From Gigantopelta aegis (lineage: Eukaryota > Mollusca > Gastropoda > Neomphalida > Peltospiridae), in assembly GCF_016097555.1 (NCBI RefSeq), contig NC_054706.1, positions 53,271,793-53,335,792 of the forward strand: DNA of 64,000 nt. The letters run 5' to 3'. Of the stretch, positions 42,276-54,900 are shown one piece after another (positions within the stretch are counted from its first letter, which is position 1; the number at the start of each line of letters is the position of its first letter). Made by a program: the position numbers and the translations under genes. The notes beneath the pieces are model-generated. The model ran no database searches. It was not told the DNA's origin and saw only the letters and a program-made list of their open reading frames with translations.

Positions 42276-42900
42276 ATTTGAGTCTAGACTCTAAAAGTGT
42301 TATGCTTGGTGCACAACTACCAATTAACCCCAACATGATTGTCGCATCGGCAGTAGTCTGAAAATGTGCACCTCCACACACCAGCCGATGTGACAGTCTA
42401 ATTGGGGCAAAACTTGAAGTTATATATGACTGTCGCGTCTTCGCCCTGAACACACCTGCCGATTAACACTGATGCGATTGTCGAGGTGGCGTTGATCAGA
42501 GGGTGTGCCTGAACTTTATTCAAACATGGAGATGCTAATGCCAATATAAGACATGATAAGCATGAAGTCTCTCCACTCAAAAACAAGGAAGCATAATAAC
42601 CGGTAACACCAGAGAAGAAACTCACTTCTGCCACATAGGCTACTCTTTCCTATTAGCAGAAAAAATCCCTTTCATAAATATTTAGCAGACTTTCTTCTTT
42701 GAAGGCAGCCCTAAATTGAATCTGAGGTGTGCAAAATTTCAGACTCCTTGTTTGAACAAACTGCACATCCTTTTTAAGTCTCCTCGCCTCGTAATTTTGA
42801 GGAGCATGTTTTTTAATGTTTATACAAAATTTAAAAAAAACAAAAGTCTGATAAAGAGTCAAGGATTTCTGAACAAATACAGGTGGCCTTCCCAGCCAGG

Positions 42901-43376
42901 CTATACTGAGGATTCTTTCAAACACGGACCCTGGATCTCAACACTCGGTCTCTGTCTCCCTCTGTGTATGTGTGGACGATATCGCATATCTCGACTTGCC
43001 GAGGAGTCTCGTCTCCCATAGCTGTTGTAGCCGAAACTCTTCACAGATATATTGTCTGACTGAGGCCTTCTTCGACTACGGTGGCCGAGACTAGACAATG
43101 ACACAGTATCACGCTGGTCGATATCGTTGTTTTTGTGGCGAATGTACTTTGGATGGCATTTCGGATAGTTCTGAGCTGACAGTACAGCTTTTGGTTGAAC
43201 AAGTCGTTTTGATGTTTCGAGAATTTTTGCTGATATGTTGTCATCTGTTTTTGATCTGGATAAGGATTGTTCGCTAATGTTCATCAACTCATCAATTTGG
43301 GCATTTTGGAATCTAGCAATCGTGGCATACTTCTCTCTTGTTCCAGTTGAAATTTTTCTGTACCCATTAATGGGAA
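42901..43376 (-). CDS. USP31/43: USP31/43 last coding exon
   Basis: It encodes the Arg/Ser-rich tail ([20 protein letters not shown], later [20 protein letters not shown]) and ends SSV and TAG at 42901-42903. Acceptor CTAG at 43377-43380; two bases complete the Val codon from the previous exon. I recognise no domain in it. Confidence 0.85.
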
Positions 43377-46300
43377 CTAGAAAAAACGGAAGCAAAAAAG
43401 GAAGGAAATTATTTAAACATACAGCAAGCAACGATATAAGATAAATTTGTAAAACGTTTTAAAAAAAAAACCTTACTTGGTACAGCAGAGAAAAGGTATC
43501 AAAGAAAATTAATTTTAAGACAACCAGGGAGAATGTAAGAAGATATTGATGGTTACAGTTGCTATAAATATAGAAAGTGAAACATGAAACAGAGCAGAGA
43601 AAATGAAAATATTTTAATGATACCCCAGCACATTATAAACCATGTCTATCAGGATCTAAGAGACTGTAATAATTATTGTAACACCTTGTAAAGAGTGACA
43701 AAAGAAATGTACTTTTGCCACACAGGATATTAGCAAGAGATCTTTTGTATGTTTTTCCCCAAACTGGAAAGCACACACTATATCCTTTGATATATCAGTT
43801 GTAAAGGAATGATTTGATTGGAAGAACCCAAGACAGATTCATCTTTAAAGTAAATTTTTCCATTAACAAGAAGGGATTTTTTACAAGTACTTTCCCACAG
43901 ACAGGATAGTACATACCATATGGCCTTTGATATACCAACCATTGGACAATGGTTGGGTGGGGGGGGGGGGGGGGGGGAGAGACAATCCTACGATGTAAGC
44001 ACCTCAGGTAAGCACTCCACCGACTAAGTTAGATCCCGACCCCTCACATGTTAATAAATATTCATGGGAAAGGAATTTTTCTATAACAACACCTCAGCAC
44101 CTTTTAAACTAAGGCTATTTGGTGTTTAACATGGGTTATTTTGGAATTTAGTCTATGGATAGAAAGGAAACCTGCTGCCACCACATAGGTTACCCTTTAG
44201 GATAAAGCATTTTTTCATTTATAGTGCATATCACAGTCTTTGATGTACCAGTATTAGAGAAATACTAATATAATGTATCTATTCCACTTGATTTTAAGTC
44301 AGGCCTATTAATTCCATTAAAAAACAAAAACCCACATGTATTAGACGACCAGCCATATTGTTGTCTGGCAACTTTATTTATGTATACATTTGACCAAACA
44401 GACAGTCCCACATACCTTGGTGTCGGGTGTGAACTAAAAAGGCAGCCAGCCATGACTGATATATATATATATATATACATGTACACAAATTGCGCAGACG
44501 TATCATGACTATGACGAGCCTGGCTACGTCACGGACGTAAGTACGAGTAATGTTGGGTCATTTGTCAAGTGTAATGTTATCACTAATCTTCAGCATCATA
44601 TTAACCAAGATCTGTATAGAGTTACAATGTAGGTATTAGGTGTTAGACTGTCCGAGTTAACCAGATATATTCAGGTCATGACACAGTGAGGTGTAAGTAA
44701 AGCATATTAATAAAAACACACTTCTCACATTGCAGCAGATTGTATTCAGATATAAGCTACAGGTACTTGTCTAAGTCAAATAAAGATTTTCAAAAAAGAT
44801 GATTAATTATACACTTATACAATGCTACCTACTATTTTATCTGTTTCTGACAACTCCTCTACCCTCAGAAGGGCAAGCATGTTTAACAACACCCAAGCAT
44901 ATTTTTAATAAGACTCTTCTAACATAATATGGTTTGTCTTGACAAATAACCAGAGAGGAAAACCAGCTGTCAGCACACAATTTTTCTTACCAAATAGCAG
45001 CAATGTTTAAAAAAAAAAAAAATATATATATATGCCACTTTACTGACATGACAGCATATACCAGACATAAGACAGTAGTTGGAATGGGAGCAACCTGATA
45101 GGCCCATCAAGGACAATTGATTTTACAGGGAAGGAAATGTTTTATTTATTTAATGACGCACTCAACACATTTTATTTACAGTTATATGACGTCAGACATA
45201 TGGTTAAGGACCACACAGATATTGAGAGAGAGGAAACCTGCCGTCACCACTTCATGGGCTACTCTTTTTGATTAGCAGCAAGGGATCTTTTATATGCACC
45301 ATCCCACAGACAGGATAGTACATACCACGGCCTTTGTTACACCAGTTGTGGAGCACTGGCTGGAACGACAAATAGCCCAATGGGTCCACCAATGGGGATC
45401 GATCTTAGACTGACCGCACATCAAGTGAATGCTTTACCACTGGGCTACGTCCCACCCACGATTTTACAGGGCTAAAACTGGAACACATTTCAGTTTAGCC
45501 AATTTTTAGAGATATATAAAAATTATTAAAGTGTGGTCAATTAAAAAAACAAATTTATTAGCCAAAGATTAAATGTTGTAGCCACTTGATACAAAAATAA
45601 GCCATTGGCTAATATGACAATGGACAGGGTGAGCCCTGTATGTTGACTCTCATAGTAAAGAATATCTGCTTGACGACCCCTCAACACATTGTTTACTTAG
45701 TGATCATAAGGCATGAAATAAACAACAGTTACAACATTTGGGCTACACATGAGATAAAAAACCCTACTTCAGCCACATGTTACTTATTTCAATTAGCAGT
45801 AAAGGAATTTTTATTTATGTACCTTCCAACAGAAATTACAGCACATATCAGTCTTTGCTAGTTAAAACTGAAAATAACATAGAGGTACTGAAACAAAATA
45901 GGAGAGAATGCATAGATACCGGGATGGATGTAAATGTATGTGAGTGAAGATGGTTGTGTGTTTAATAGGTCTTCTTTGAAAAAAAAAAAATTCAACATGA
46001 TTTATAGAGCTGAGCTATTTGTGTTGTTTAAAACTATCAAAAATAGCATGAGAACATTGAGGACATTAAACTCACCTGTAGGATTTGGATCTTTCTTCAC
46101 GTCTGGCCCATGAAACATCTTAGTTGATGGTTCGGTATCAGGACTCTTAACTCGATCACAAACATTAGCACTTTTTGCTGACATGGAAACCATTGATTTT
46201 TTAATCCTCATGGTCTCTCTACTGTCTAGTTTTTTTTCTCTGAAATCTTCCGACTGCTTATTCTGTGGTGATCTTTTATCCTCAGTCTTTTCAATCTGCT

Positions 46301-49300
46301 TAATTCTATCTCTGACCCCCACAGATTGTCCCTCTCGGACATCTGATAACCCATTTTCCTCAATTTTCCTTGGTCGATGACTTATAACTTCCGATGATTT
46401 TATATCATTATTTCTCAATGAATAAAAATCACGTTTGTCCTCCACTTTTGATGAACGCTGGTTTCTAACGTCTATGGTCTGTGAGCCACTGTCTTCAAAC
46501 GAATGTTTAACAGCCAGTCTGGAAAAGGTCGAATCCGGTCGCAGAATGGGCCAGAGTTCTATTATAGGTACAGGGTTGTACACGTCATGTTCTACAGTTG
46601 GCATGCTGAAATGCTTCTTGTTATCCACAAATTTGATATCATTGTGAGGATCCACTCGTGAGTTTCTGACCTCCTCGAAAAACCTTTTTCCTGTGAAGGT
46701 CGACTCCTCTGTACTTTTCTGAGGCACATCAACACAAGCTCCCATCTTTGATGATGGAGCAGGAACATTAGAGGGTTTCCGTGCCAACAAACTCTGACCC
46801 TTCACTCCAGACTTCCCATTACTCTCCTGCCACCTGGCTGTAGCCGTCTGCTCTGGGCTCTTTTCCTCATGACTGACAGAACTGGTTCTGCTCTCTGGGG
46901 TCAGGGGTCGCAAGATAGACTTGCTAGGCATCTGATTCGACCCGACTGACTCGGATCGTGACCGTGTTTCATTGGAGGCCTCTCTAGGGATCTGCATTGG
47001 GGAGGAGGTGTCAAAGTGGACAGATTTGGGGGTGGTGGGGGTGGTGGGGCAGGACTGACTGCCAGACCTGACGGGACTGCCGTTGCTGCTGATGCTGTTG
47101 TTGTTGTTGTTGGAGAACATGTGGAAGACCCAGTGGTTGCCGAGGTGCAGTCGCTGGTTGGTTTGCTTCGTGAGACCTCGACGCTGGTAGAACAGAAGAT
47201 ATGCAGCTTTTGTCATCACTTGAGATTCGCTGACTGCCTTCACCAGCGTATCATCAAACTCGTGCCACATGCAGTCAATAGGATTCTTGCAAAATGCTAA
47301 AAAAAACAAAAACCCATAAATAATACATGTGTTGTTGGGCACTGTTATACTAACTTAGATATGCATTTTTTTTTTTTTTTATATATCCTTTTTATGTGTG
47401 TTCTTTATATGATATGTATGTTCATTATTTATATTATTACTAATAGTCTCTCATAATGGCTTATGTACTTTTGTTTAAAAATTAAAAAACAAAAACAAAA
47501 AAACCATTGAAAATAACATTAGGTTAAGTCGACCCTTTTTTCTAGGTAGGGTACATACACATTTTTGTGGGGTTGGGTGTGGGGTGGGGTGTCCCCACAG
47601 AGAACTTTTTTTTACAAGAATCAGTGTTTCCCCCAGGATTTTTGTTCAGAGGGTTGGCAAAATAGTTTGACGTTAACTGAGCCCCCCAAAGGGTGTGAAA
47701 ATGCTAGGGGAGTTCGGGAGCATGCTCCAAAATAATGGGGGGTTTTAATTTCCAGTTGTTTTTAGATGCATTATGGAATACATGAGGGTGTCATGTACAC
47801 TTATAGGAGATATTTTAAGATAGATTTTAATAATAATGTTTATTATTATTAAATATTTCCATAATGTCAAAACAATAATTTGAAAAAGAAGTATAAAAGT
47901 ATTAGACTAAGTACAAACAGATAATACATATTACTGAATTACTGATTCTAATATGTATTATCTGTTATGTATCTATTTATCTAAAAGTAAAACCCAGGTC
48001 TTCTGGAATTAAAAAACACAATCCACTAACCATGGGATTGGTGATTTTAAAAATTAATTATCCATGATTGAATATTCATTATCCCTACTTCTGTATGTAT
48101 ATCAGGGGTTCTAGAATTTACAAAAAAATTAATTCCCATACTAACCAGTGGATAAAAAATTTACTGGTCATGATAAAAAATTCACCTGCTAAATTGTAAT
48201 CACTCAGTGACTGATAAAACAAATAAAAGAAAGTAAATATTTTTTTAATATATGTAGGTACATTTTTTAAATTATAATGCACTTAAAAATAATTTCTTTC
48301 AAGTCTTGCAAATTTAAAAAACAACAACACAAAAACAAAAACAGACCAAACCAAAAAACCCAAACATTTGGAAGTTCGTAAAACAATATGGTTATGTGCA
48401 ACCGTTTATTTTGTTAAGCCTGCACTGTGTTAGAGTAACAACTGTTTGGGTACCAGTCACTTAGTACTGGTAGTTGCGCCAAAATGACTGCAACATTTTG
48501 TTAACTTGGACTTTAATAAAATTACATCTGTAAGTATATTCATTTCAGGGATGGGGCATATATTACTGGTGACCATATATTCATTAGTGAACTGTTGCAT
48601 GTGAAAGGAAATCAAAAGTATTGATTTGTAGATCCGTTTTCCTTTTTACATATGTTGTTGGTTGATTTTTTTTTTTCATTCGATCATCATCATGGTGGTT
48701 GAAATGTTTTTCCCTCACTGGCCACCGGGCTCTAACAATGTACATATTTGTGGAATACTCGTATATTTATGACTACTAGCATTTGCATTATTTTTTTTAC
48801 AATATTGGCAAATTTATCACAGTTAGTAAACTCGTTCCTTTTTTTTAATGGTTACAATTTTTACGGTCCCGGTAAAGAAATTCACGGGGTCAGTGCAGGG
48901 TCCTTCCGGCCCCTAGGGGAAACACTGAAGGATAGAGTCCATTGGAGATCTATCCTATGACCTACTGCGTCTCAAACAAAAATTCTAAGCACTGGCCTAT
49001 ATCCTACTCCTAAAAAAAAAAGAGACAAAGGATAATAATTTTAATACGGACAATTTCAACCACAAACCTGTGTAATGTCCTCCATTCATATTACCATAAT
49101 GGTTACACACGGCAAACAGGTCATAGGTCATGTCATCAGTGTTGGTGATATTGCGATGGCCTGTGTTTATGATGTGATGGGCCATTTCGAGACCCTCTAT
49201 GGGAAACTTTACCATCATGTTCAACTTGTTTCGTCTTGTTCCAATCTGCAACCAAACAAAAATGTGCACTACAACTGTATTAACAGCCACTCACAATATA

Positions 49301-51920
49301 CTGAACTCTAAAATAAACACGAAATATATTTTTTTAAAGAAGGGATTAACACATATTGAAATTCCGAAGAATTACACATTGACACGGCTCGAAACGGCCT
49401 GTGGCCAGGTCGCCAAATGTTTGGGCGACTTAAATATTAAAAAAATGATGGCATTAGTCACCCAAATAATATTATGTGGGCGATCTTCTTTAAAGATATA
49501 ACATATGAGCCACTATTAATATTTGTATTTCACATTAAAATCATGCTCTTACAATAATTTACCAACATTCATTATTTTTTTTTTGGGCCACCATATTTTT
49601 GGGGTGAGTTTCGAGCCCTGCATTGATATACCGTTTACCATTTCACAGAATTGAGTGTTTGTAATCAAGTAAACCTATTCTAATGACAAACCATAACCCT
49701 GATTTGTTTTTCTTTTGGCGGACAGTATATTTTGTGATATATTGCACTAGCTCCCTTTGGCAGTCAGGTTTGTAATGTTCAGAGCAATTAGTGATGCCAT
49801 AATGATAACGGTCCGATCCTGGTTTTCAAGAATACAAACAAAGAAGAAGTTTGTTTTGTTTACCGACACCACTACAGCACATTGATTAATTAATCATCGG
49901 CTAATGGATGTCCCAAACATTTGGTAATTCTGACTCGTAGTCAACAGAGAAAACCCTGCTATATTTTTCCTAATGTAGCAAGGGATCTTTTATATGCACA
50001 TTCCCACAGACAGGAAAGCACATACCATGGTCTTTGATATACCAGTCGTGATGCACTGGCTGGAACGAGAAATAGCCCAATGGGCCCACTGATGAAATCA
50101 ATCCCAGACCGACCGGACATCAAGTGAGCGCTTTACCACTGGGCTACGTCCCACCCCTACAGGGATACAACACACACTAAATAAATACATTGGAACTGAA
50201 TCATTCGTCCAGTGTTCAGTTTATAGGTTTCCAGTTTAGAGAGAACTTCAGTGTTAAAATATGCATAAATCACAGGACTATGAAAACATCCAGTTTGGAG
50301 AGAATTTCAGTTCAGAGAGGGTCCGGTGTTGAGGGCTTTCACTGCACTTCAGTCCGTAACATGTAATTGTCAAGTTGTCCCAATGCTCATAAACTCGTAA
50401 ATATATAGGTGTATAACAGGAGTACCTGTTTAAACCTCTTGAGGTGCAACACTAGAATATTTGGCAGTGACCAGAGTCCCAGTGTCTTGATGGTCCCCTG
50501 CTGTTGTTTCTGACAATGTGAACACAGCCAGGCATCTTCACCACTCAACTAAACAAAGTAAACATTACAAATAATGTTATAGTACAGAAGAACAGGTACG
50601 TACATGCATTTTTGTGATCCTTTGATAGTGTTCTTTTTACGACAATGACATAGGGTTACTTCTCAAATGTACCGTAACAAAAAAGCTAACAAAACAAAAC
50701 AAAAACACCCCCCAAAACTCCCCAGAATGTGGAGGAAGTTGTGTTTAGTTTTCAAAATCTTTATATTTTTCGTTAATTAAAAATTGATTAGCAACTTCTA
50801 TTTAATGTTTTAAAATTGTGTATCGATCTCTGAACCTTACATAAGACCTTCAAAAGATAATGATTATTGCTAGAACAAGTAACTTCTAACTAAAATTGTA
50901 ATAGTAATAGAAGTGTCAAGAGTTAAAATTTATTGCTGAATTGGAAGAGGTGTCTATTTGACAGCAGTGAATTTCTTTCCTACTAACTCTAGACATAATT
51001 ATCATGATTATGATGACAATTTAAATCAAATATTTGAAAGAAAGTTTGCCATGTATAAAATCCAAAACATATTCTTTTCATAGATTAAAATAGTACACAC
51101 ATGACCTGAGAGTGAATATAAAAAAAACCCCCAAGTTTGCAGAATGTAAAAATTAATATTTGTGTACTTGCCTCTTCCTTCTGTGTGTACATCGTGAAGC
51201 ACTCATCTATAGTTGTAGAGACAGCGTGCTGCTGCGACAGCCGTTGTTTATGAACAGACGTGTGTTCTGTGATGCAGTCTTCGTCATCAATAACAATACT
51301 AAGAGAAATATACACTGTTAAAGCTAAAGTTTTGTTTTGTTTAACAACACCACTACAGCACATTGATTAATTAATCATCGGCTATTGGATGTCAAACATT
51401 TGGTAATTATGAAATTTAGTCTTCAAAGGAAACCCGCTATATCTGTCATATGCACTTTCCCAAATAGCATACATGTATATATACCATAAATTCCAGTTGT
51501 GGGACACTGGTTGGGATTAAAAAACCCAAAACAATCAGACAATAAATCCACCGAGGGGTTTCGATCCTCCAACCAACGTACCTGAGGTTAACACTGTACC
51601 AACTGAGCTAGATCCCAGCCCATATACACTGTTATATCTGGACAACAACTACACTAGTTTAATTACAAGGTACATGTTTGTAAAGACGACCCAACATTTC
51701 AATAGAAAGTAAAAAAAAAAAAAAATCACCAATTTATCAACTTAATGATTTCATCAGTTTGATATCTTAATCTTTTAACAAACAGCTTACTTTAAACAGC
51801 TTATCTAATTTATGAAAAAAAATTATTGCTTGAGTGACACTTTAATTAGATTCAAAATGAATAATTTAAATAAAAATTTAGTAAAGTAATTTAATATTTA
51901 CATTTCTTTAGTTATTCAGT

Positions 51921-51972
<52 letters not shown>

Positions 51973-54900
51973 ATGCTTACCAGTCTTTAATATGAGGCTC
52001 CCATTCAGCCACTAGCTTAAGATGAGGCGTACCATTTCTCTCAGAATAGCTTAAAGCCCTGAAAAATAAAATGGCTCTATTCATTACTAATTTTACAATT
52101 TACTAAAACAACAAATAATGATCTATATGTAAACACAAAATATCTGAAAAACAAGACTTCCATAAGATATCTGAACCACGACTCTGGAAAATACATAGCA
52201 AAGATACAATTCAGAATGAGCTTGACAAGAAAATCTTTTAATTGTACTAGTTTATTGAAGACCATTTTAATGGTATGCTCTAACCACAACTCACAACTGA
52301 TGAAGGTTCTCAACCAGAGTGGCTTGGAACAATAGTGTGTTATGATTCCAATCAAGGTATGTTACATCATTTAAATAAAAAGGTTCTCAACCAGAGTGGC
52401 TTGGAACAATAGTGTGTTATGATTCCAATCAAGGTATGTTACATCATTTAAATAAAAAGGTTCTCAACCAGAGTGGCTTGGAACAATAGTGTGTTATGAT
52501 TCCAATCAAGGTATGTTACATCATTTAAATAAAAAGGTTCTCAACCAGAGTGGCTTGGAACAATAGTGTGTTATGATTCCAATCAAGGTATGTTACATCA
52601 TTTAAATAAAAAGGTTCTCAACCAGAGTGGCTTGGAACAATAGTGTGTTATGATTCCAATCAAGGTATGTTACATCATTTAAATAAAAAACATTTAATGC
52701 TTACTTAACTATTATACATATTTTTATTTCACACGTATTGAAATTTTAAGCTACATATACCAGGGGACAATATTTCAAAATCTTTGGTAACCAGAAGTCA
52801 GTTCACGTGAGGTTTACTTAGGTAACCGACCGTTTGGTTATGTGAATATAGTTCTCATAACCGATGAGTTAGGCCTACCTAATCCTAAAACACTTGAACT
52901 ACGAAATCTTCTGTGCTACATTGGTGGTTCAAAAACAAACTGATTTTCACTTTATTACTGATATAGGGTACATTTTAGATGTAATTGTTCACCTACTAAC
53001 CGATTTGCGGTTCTCATGATTTTAAAGTTGCGTAACCCGACACAGGAACAGAACAACGGTTCTTGTGAAATATTGTGCCCTGCCATACTGAATATTTATG
53101 TGATCAGAGACATGTTTTTAAAGATGAATTTGGCAGGATGTTCATAATTTTACAGTGGTCTGTAATGTGCTGGGAAAAAAATGAAACATCCATTTATTTA
53201 TTTATTTCAAAAACCAATTCCAGTATATAAAGATTATTATACGAGCTCGTGTATCATACTGATTTTAAGAAACGAGTCTCAGGATTATTGTATACAGGGC
53301 TTCTAGAATTTTTACAAAATCCACTAGTCTGTGATTTTAAAAATTTCAAGCCATGATTAAAAATTCACTAGCCCTACTTTACTTAATACAATTTTACCAA
53401 TAGTTACAATCAAATATGTTACCTAAAGAGGGAGATAGAGATTAAAAACACTAAGATTGGGGTGTGTGGGCAGGATATTTATATTTATCAAATACACTTA
53501 AATGCATGGGAGTGGGGCTACCATAATTTAGAAGCATTAGTTAATACATGAATCCTGACACAAGTTTTGTAAAATCAGTACGATTCACACGCGAGTGTAA
53601 TAATTTCTTTATTATCCACATTATCCAAAATATTATTTTTATGAATAGCAAGCTAGGACTATGTCAAAATGTTTGAAACGTAACTAAAAAGAGACGACGA
53701 AACAACGTCATTTTCATTTATACTAAGGAAGCCACATTAAGTTATGACGTTGCTTCACAAAATTACGTCATTCATGGTGCACGTGAAATCATTATGACAC
53801 ACGTGGGTCATACTGATTATATTTCCATGAATATCTTGAACTATGTGGATAATAAAGAAAGATATTCACCTATCAACAGCCTGTGTGAAGAAAGGCATCT
53901 CCACATCAGTCTGTAAATACACTGGCCGACTCGGATAGCCATCAACAATTCGTAACCTGAACAATGTGTTTGTTTTCTGAAAGAAAAAAACATATATATG
54001 TAAAGTATATGTCTATCAAACAGACAGATATTGCTAAAATAGCTAATATCCTTAAAAGTTAATATAATTATACTTATATAGTATTTTTTAAAAATGCTTT
54101 AAAGAAGGTAACACAACACATTTGACAAATTAACATTTACATTTTTATATAACTTTATTACACTTCAATGAAAAAAGCAATTTATTATTTTAACCTCTTT
54201 GCTCCTAACAATTTGCTATGCTGTACTAGTCCAATTTTTTTAACTTTCCTTTAATTCATGCAAATGCCTGGTAAAAGGCTTAAAAGGACATTCCTGAGTT
54301 TGCTGCAGTTTTTAAGATGTTATTGACTAACAAAGACTTTTTGACGATTGTAATTACATAACAAATATATTTGTCTGCATAAAACATTAGTGACTATATA
54401 TTAAAACATGTTTCTAGGTTAAATTTAATTTATTTCCTAAAATTTTGTTTTTTCATATGTACGAACAGGGTTCATACAGAAAGTGTGAAATCAAATTTAA
54501 GAACATTCAAGAACATTTGCGGGGGGGGAAATAGAACTTTTTCAAGAACATTTTAGGAGTATATGTACAATAAAAAAATTCAAACATGTCAGATGCAAGC
54601 AACAGCAGTGTTGCACCGGTGCTGGCTTGCTGTTGCATACGTTTCTTATGCAGGTCTGACTTCGCGTGGCTTTCTAAAGCATACTTCCCAGCATTCACAA
54701 TGCTTAACCGTTTCTTGCAAAGATTGCATACTGCAACCTTGTCATCTGTGCGATCTTTCACTATCCAATCTTTATATTTGGGATCAAAAGCCACTCATCC
54801 CGAAACTTGCAACTTCCATGTTGGTGAGGCATGATCGAAAACATTCCAAGAAACTTCCAACATGTGCAAATTAAAAATCCAAATGGCGTCGTGTAGAAAA

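Larger units (their letters stand above)
31998..42900. other. Gene-poor AT-rich interval between ARL16 and the USP gene
   Basis: No conserved coding sequence was recognised in 10.9 kb on either strand. Elements seen inside are listed separately. Because the USP stop codon is at 42901 and the area downstream is rich in TTTATT (AATAAA on the minus strand), part of it may be a long USP 3'UTR. A C35 run at 36942-36976 and a G20 run at 37770-37789 are notable. Confidence 0.6.

Noticed and set aside
42716..43244. Alternative frames around the USP last exon
   Set aside because: Only the frame ending SSV joins the upstream exon in phase and keeps the total length divisible by three.
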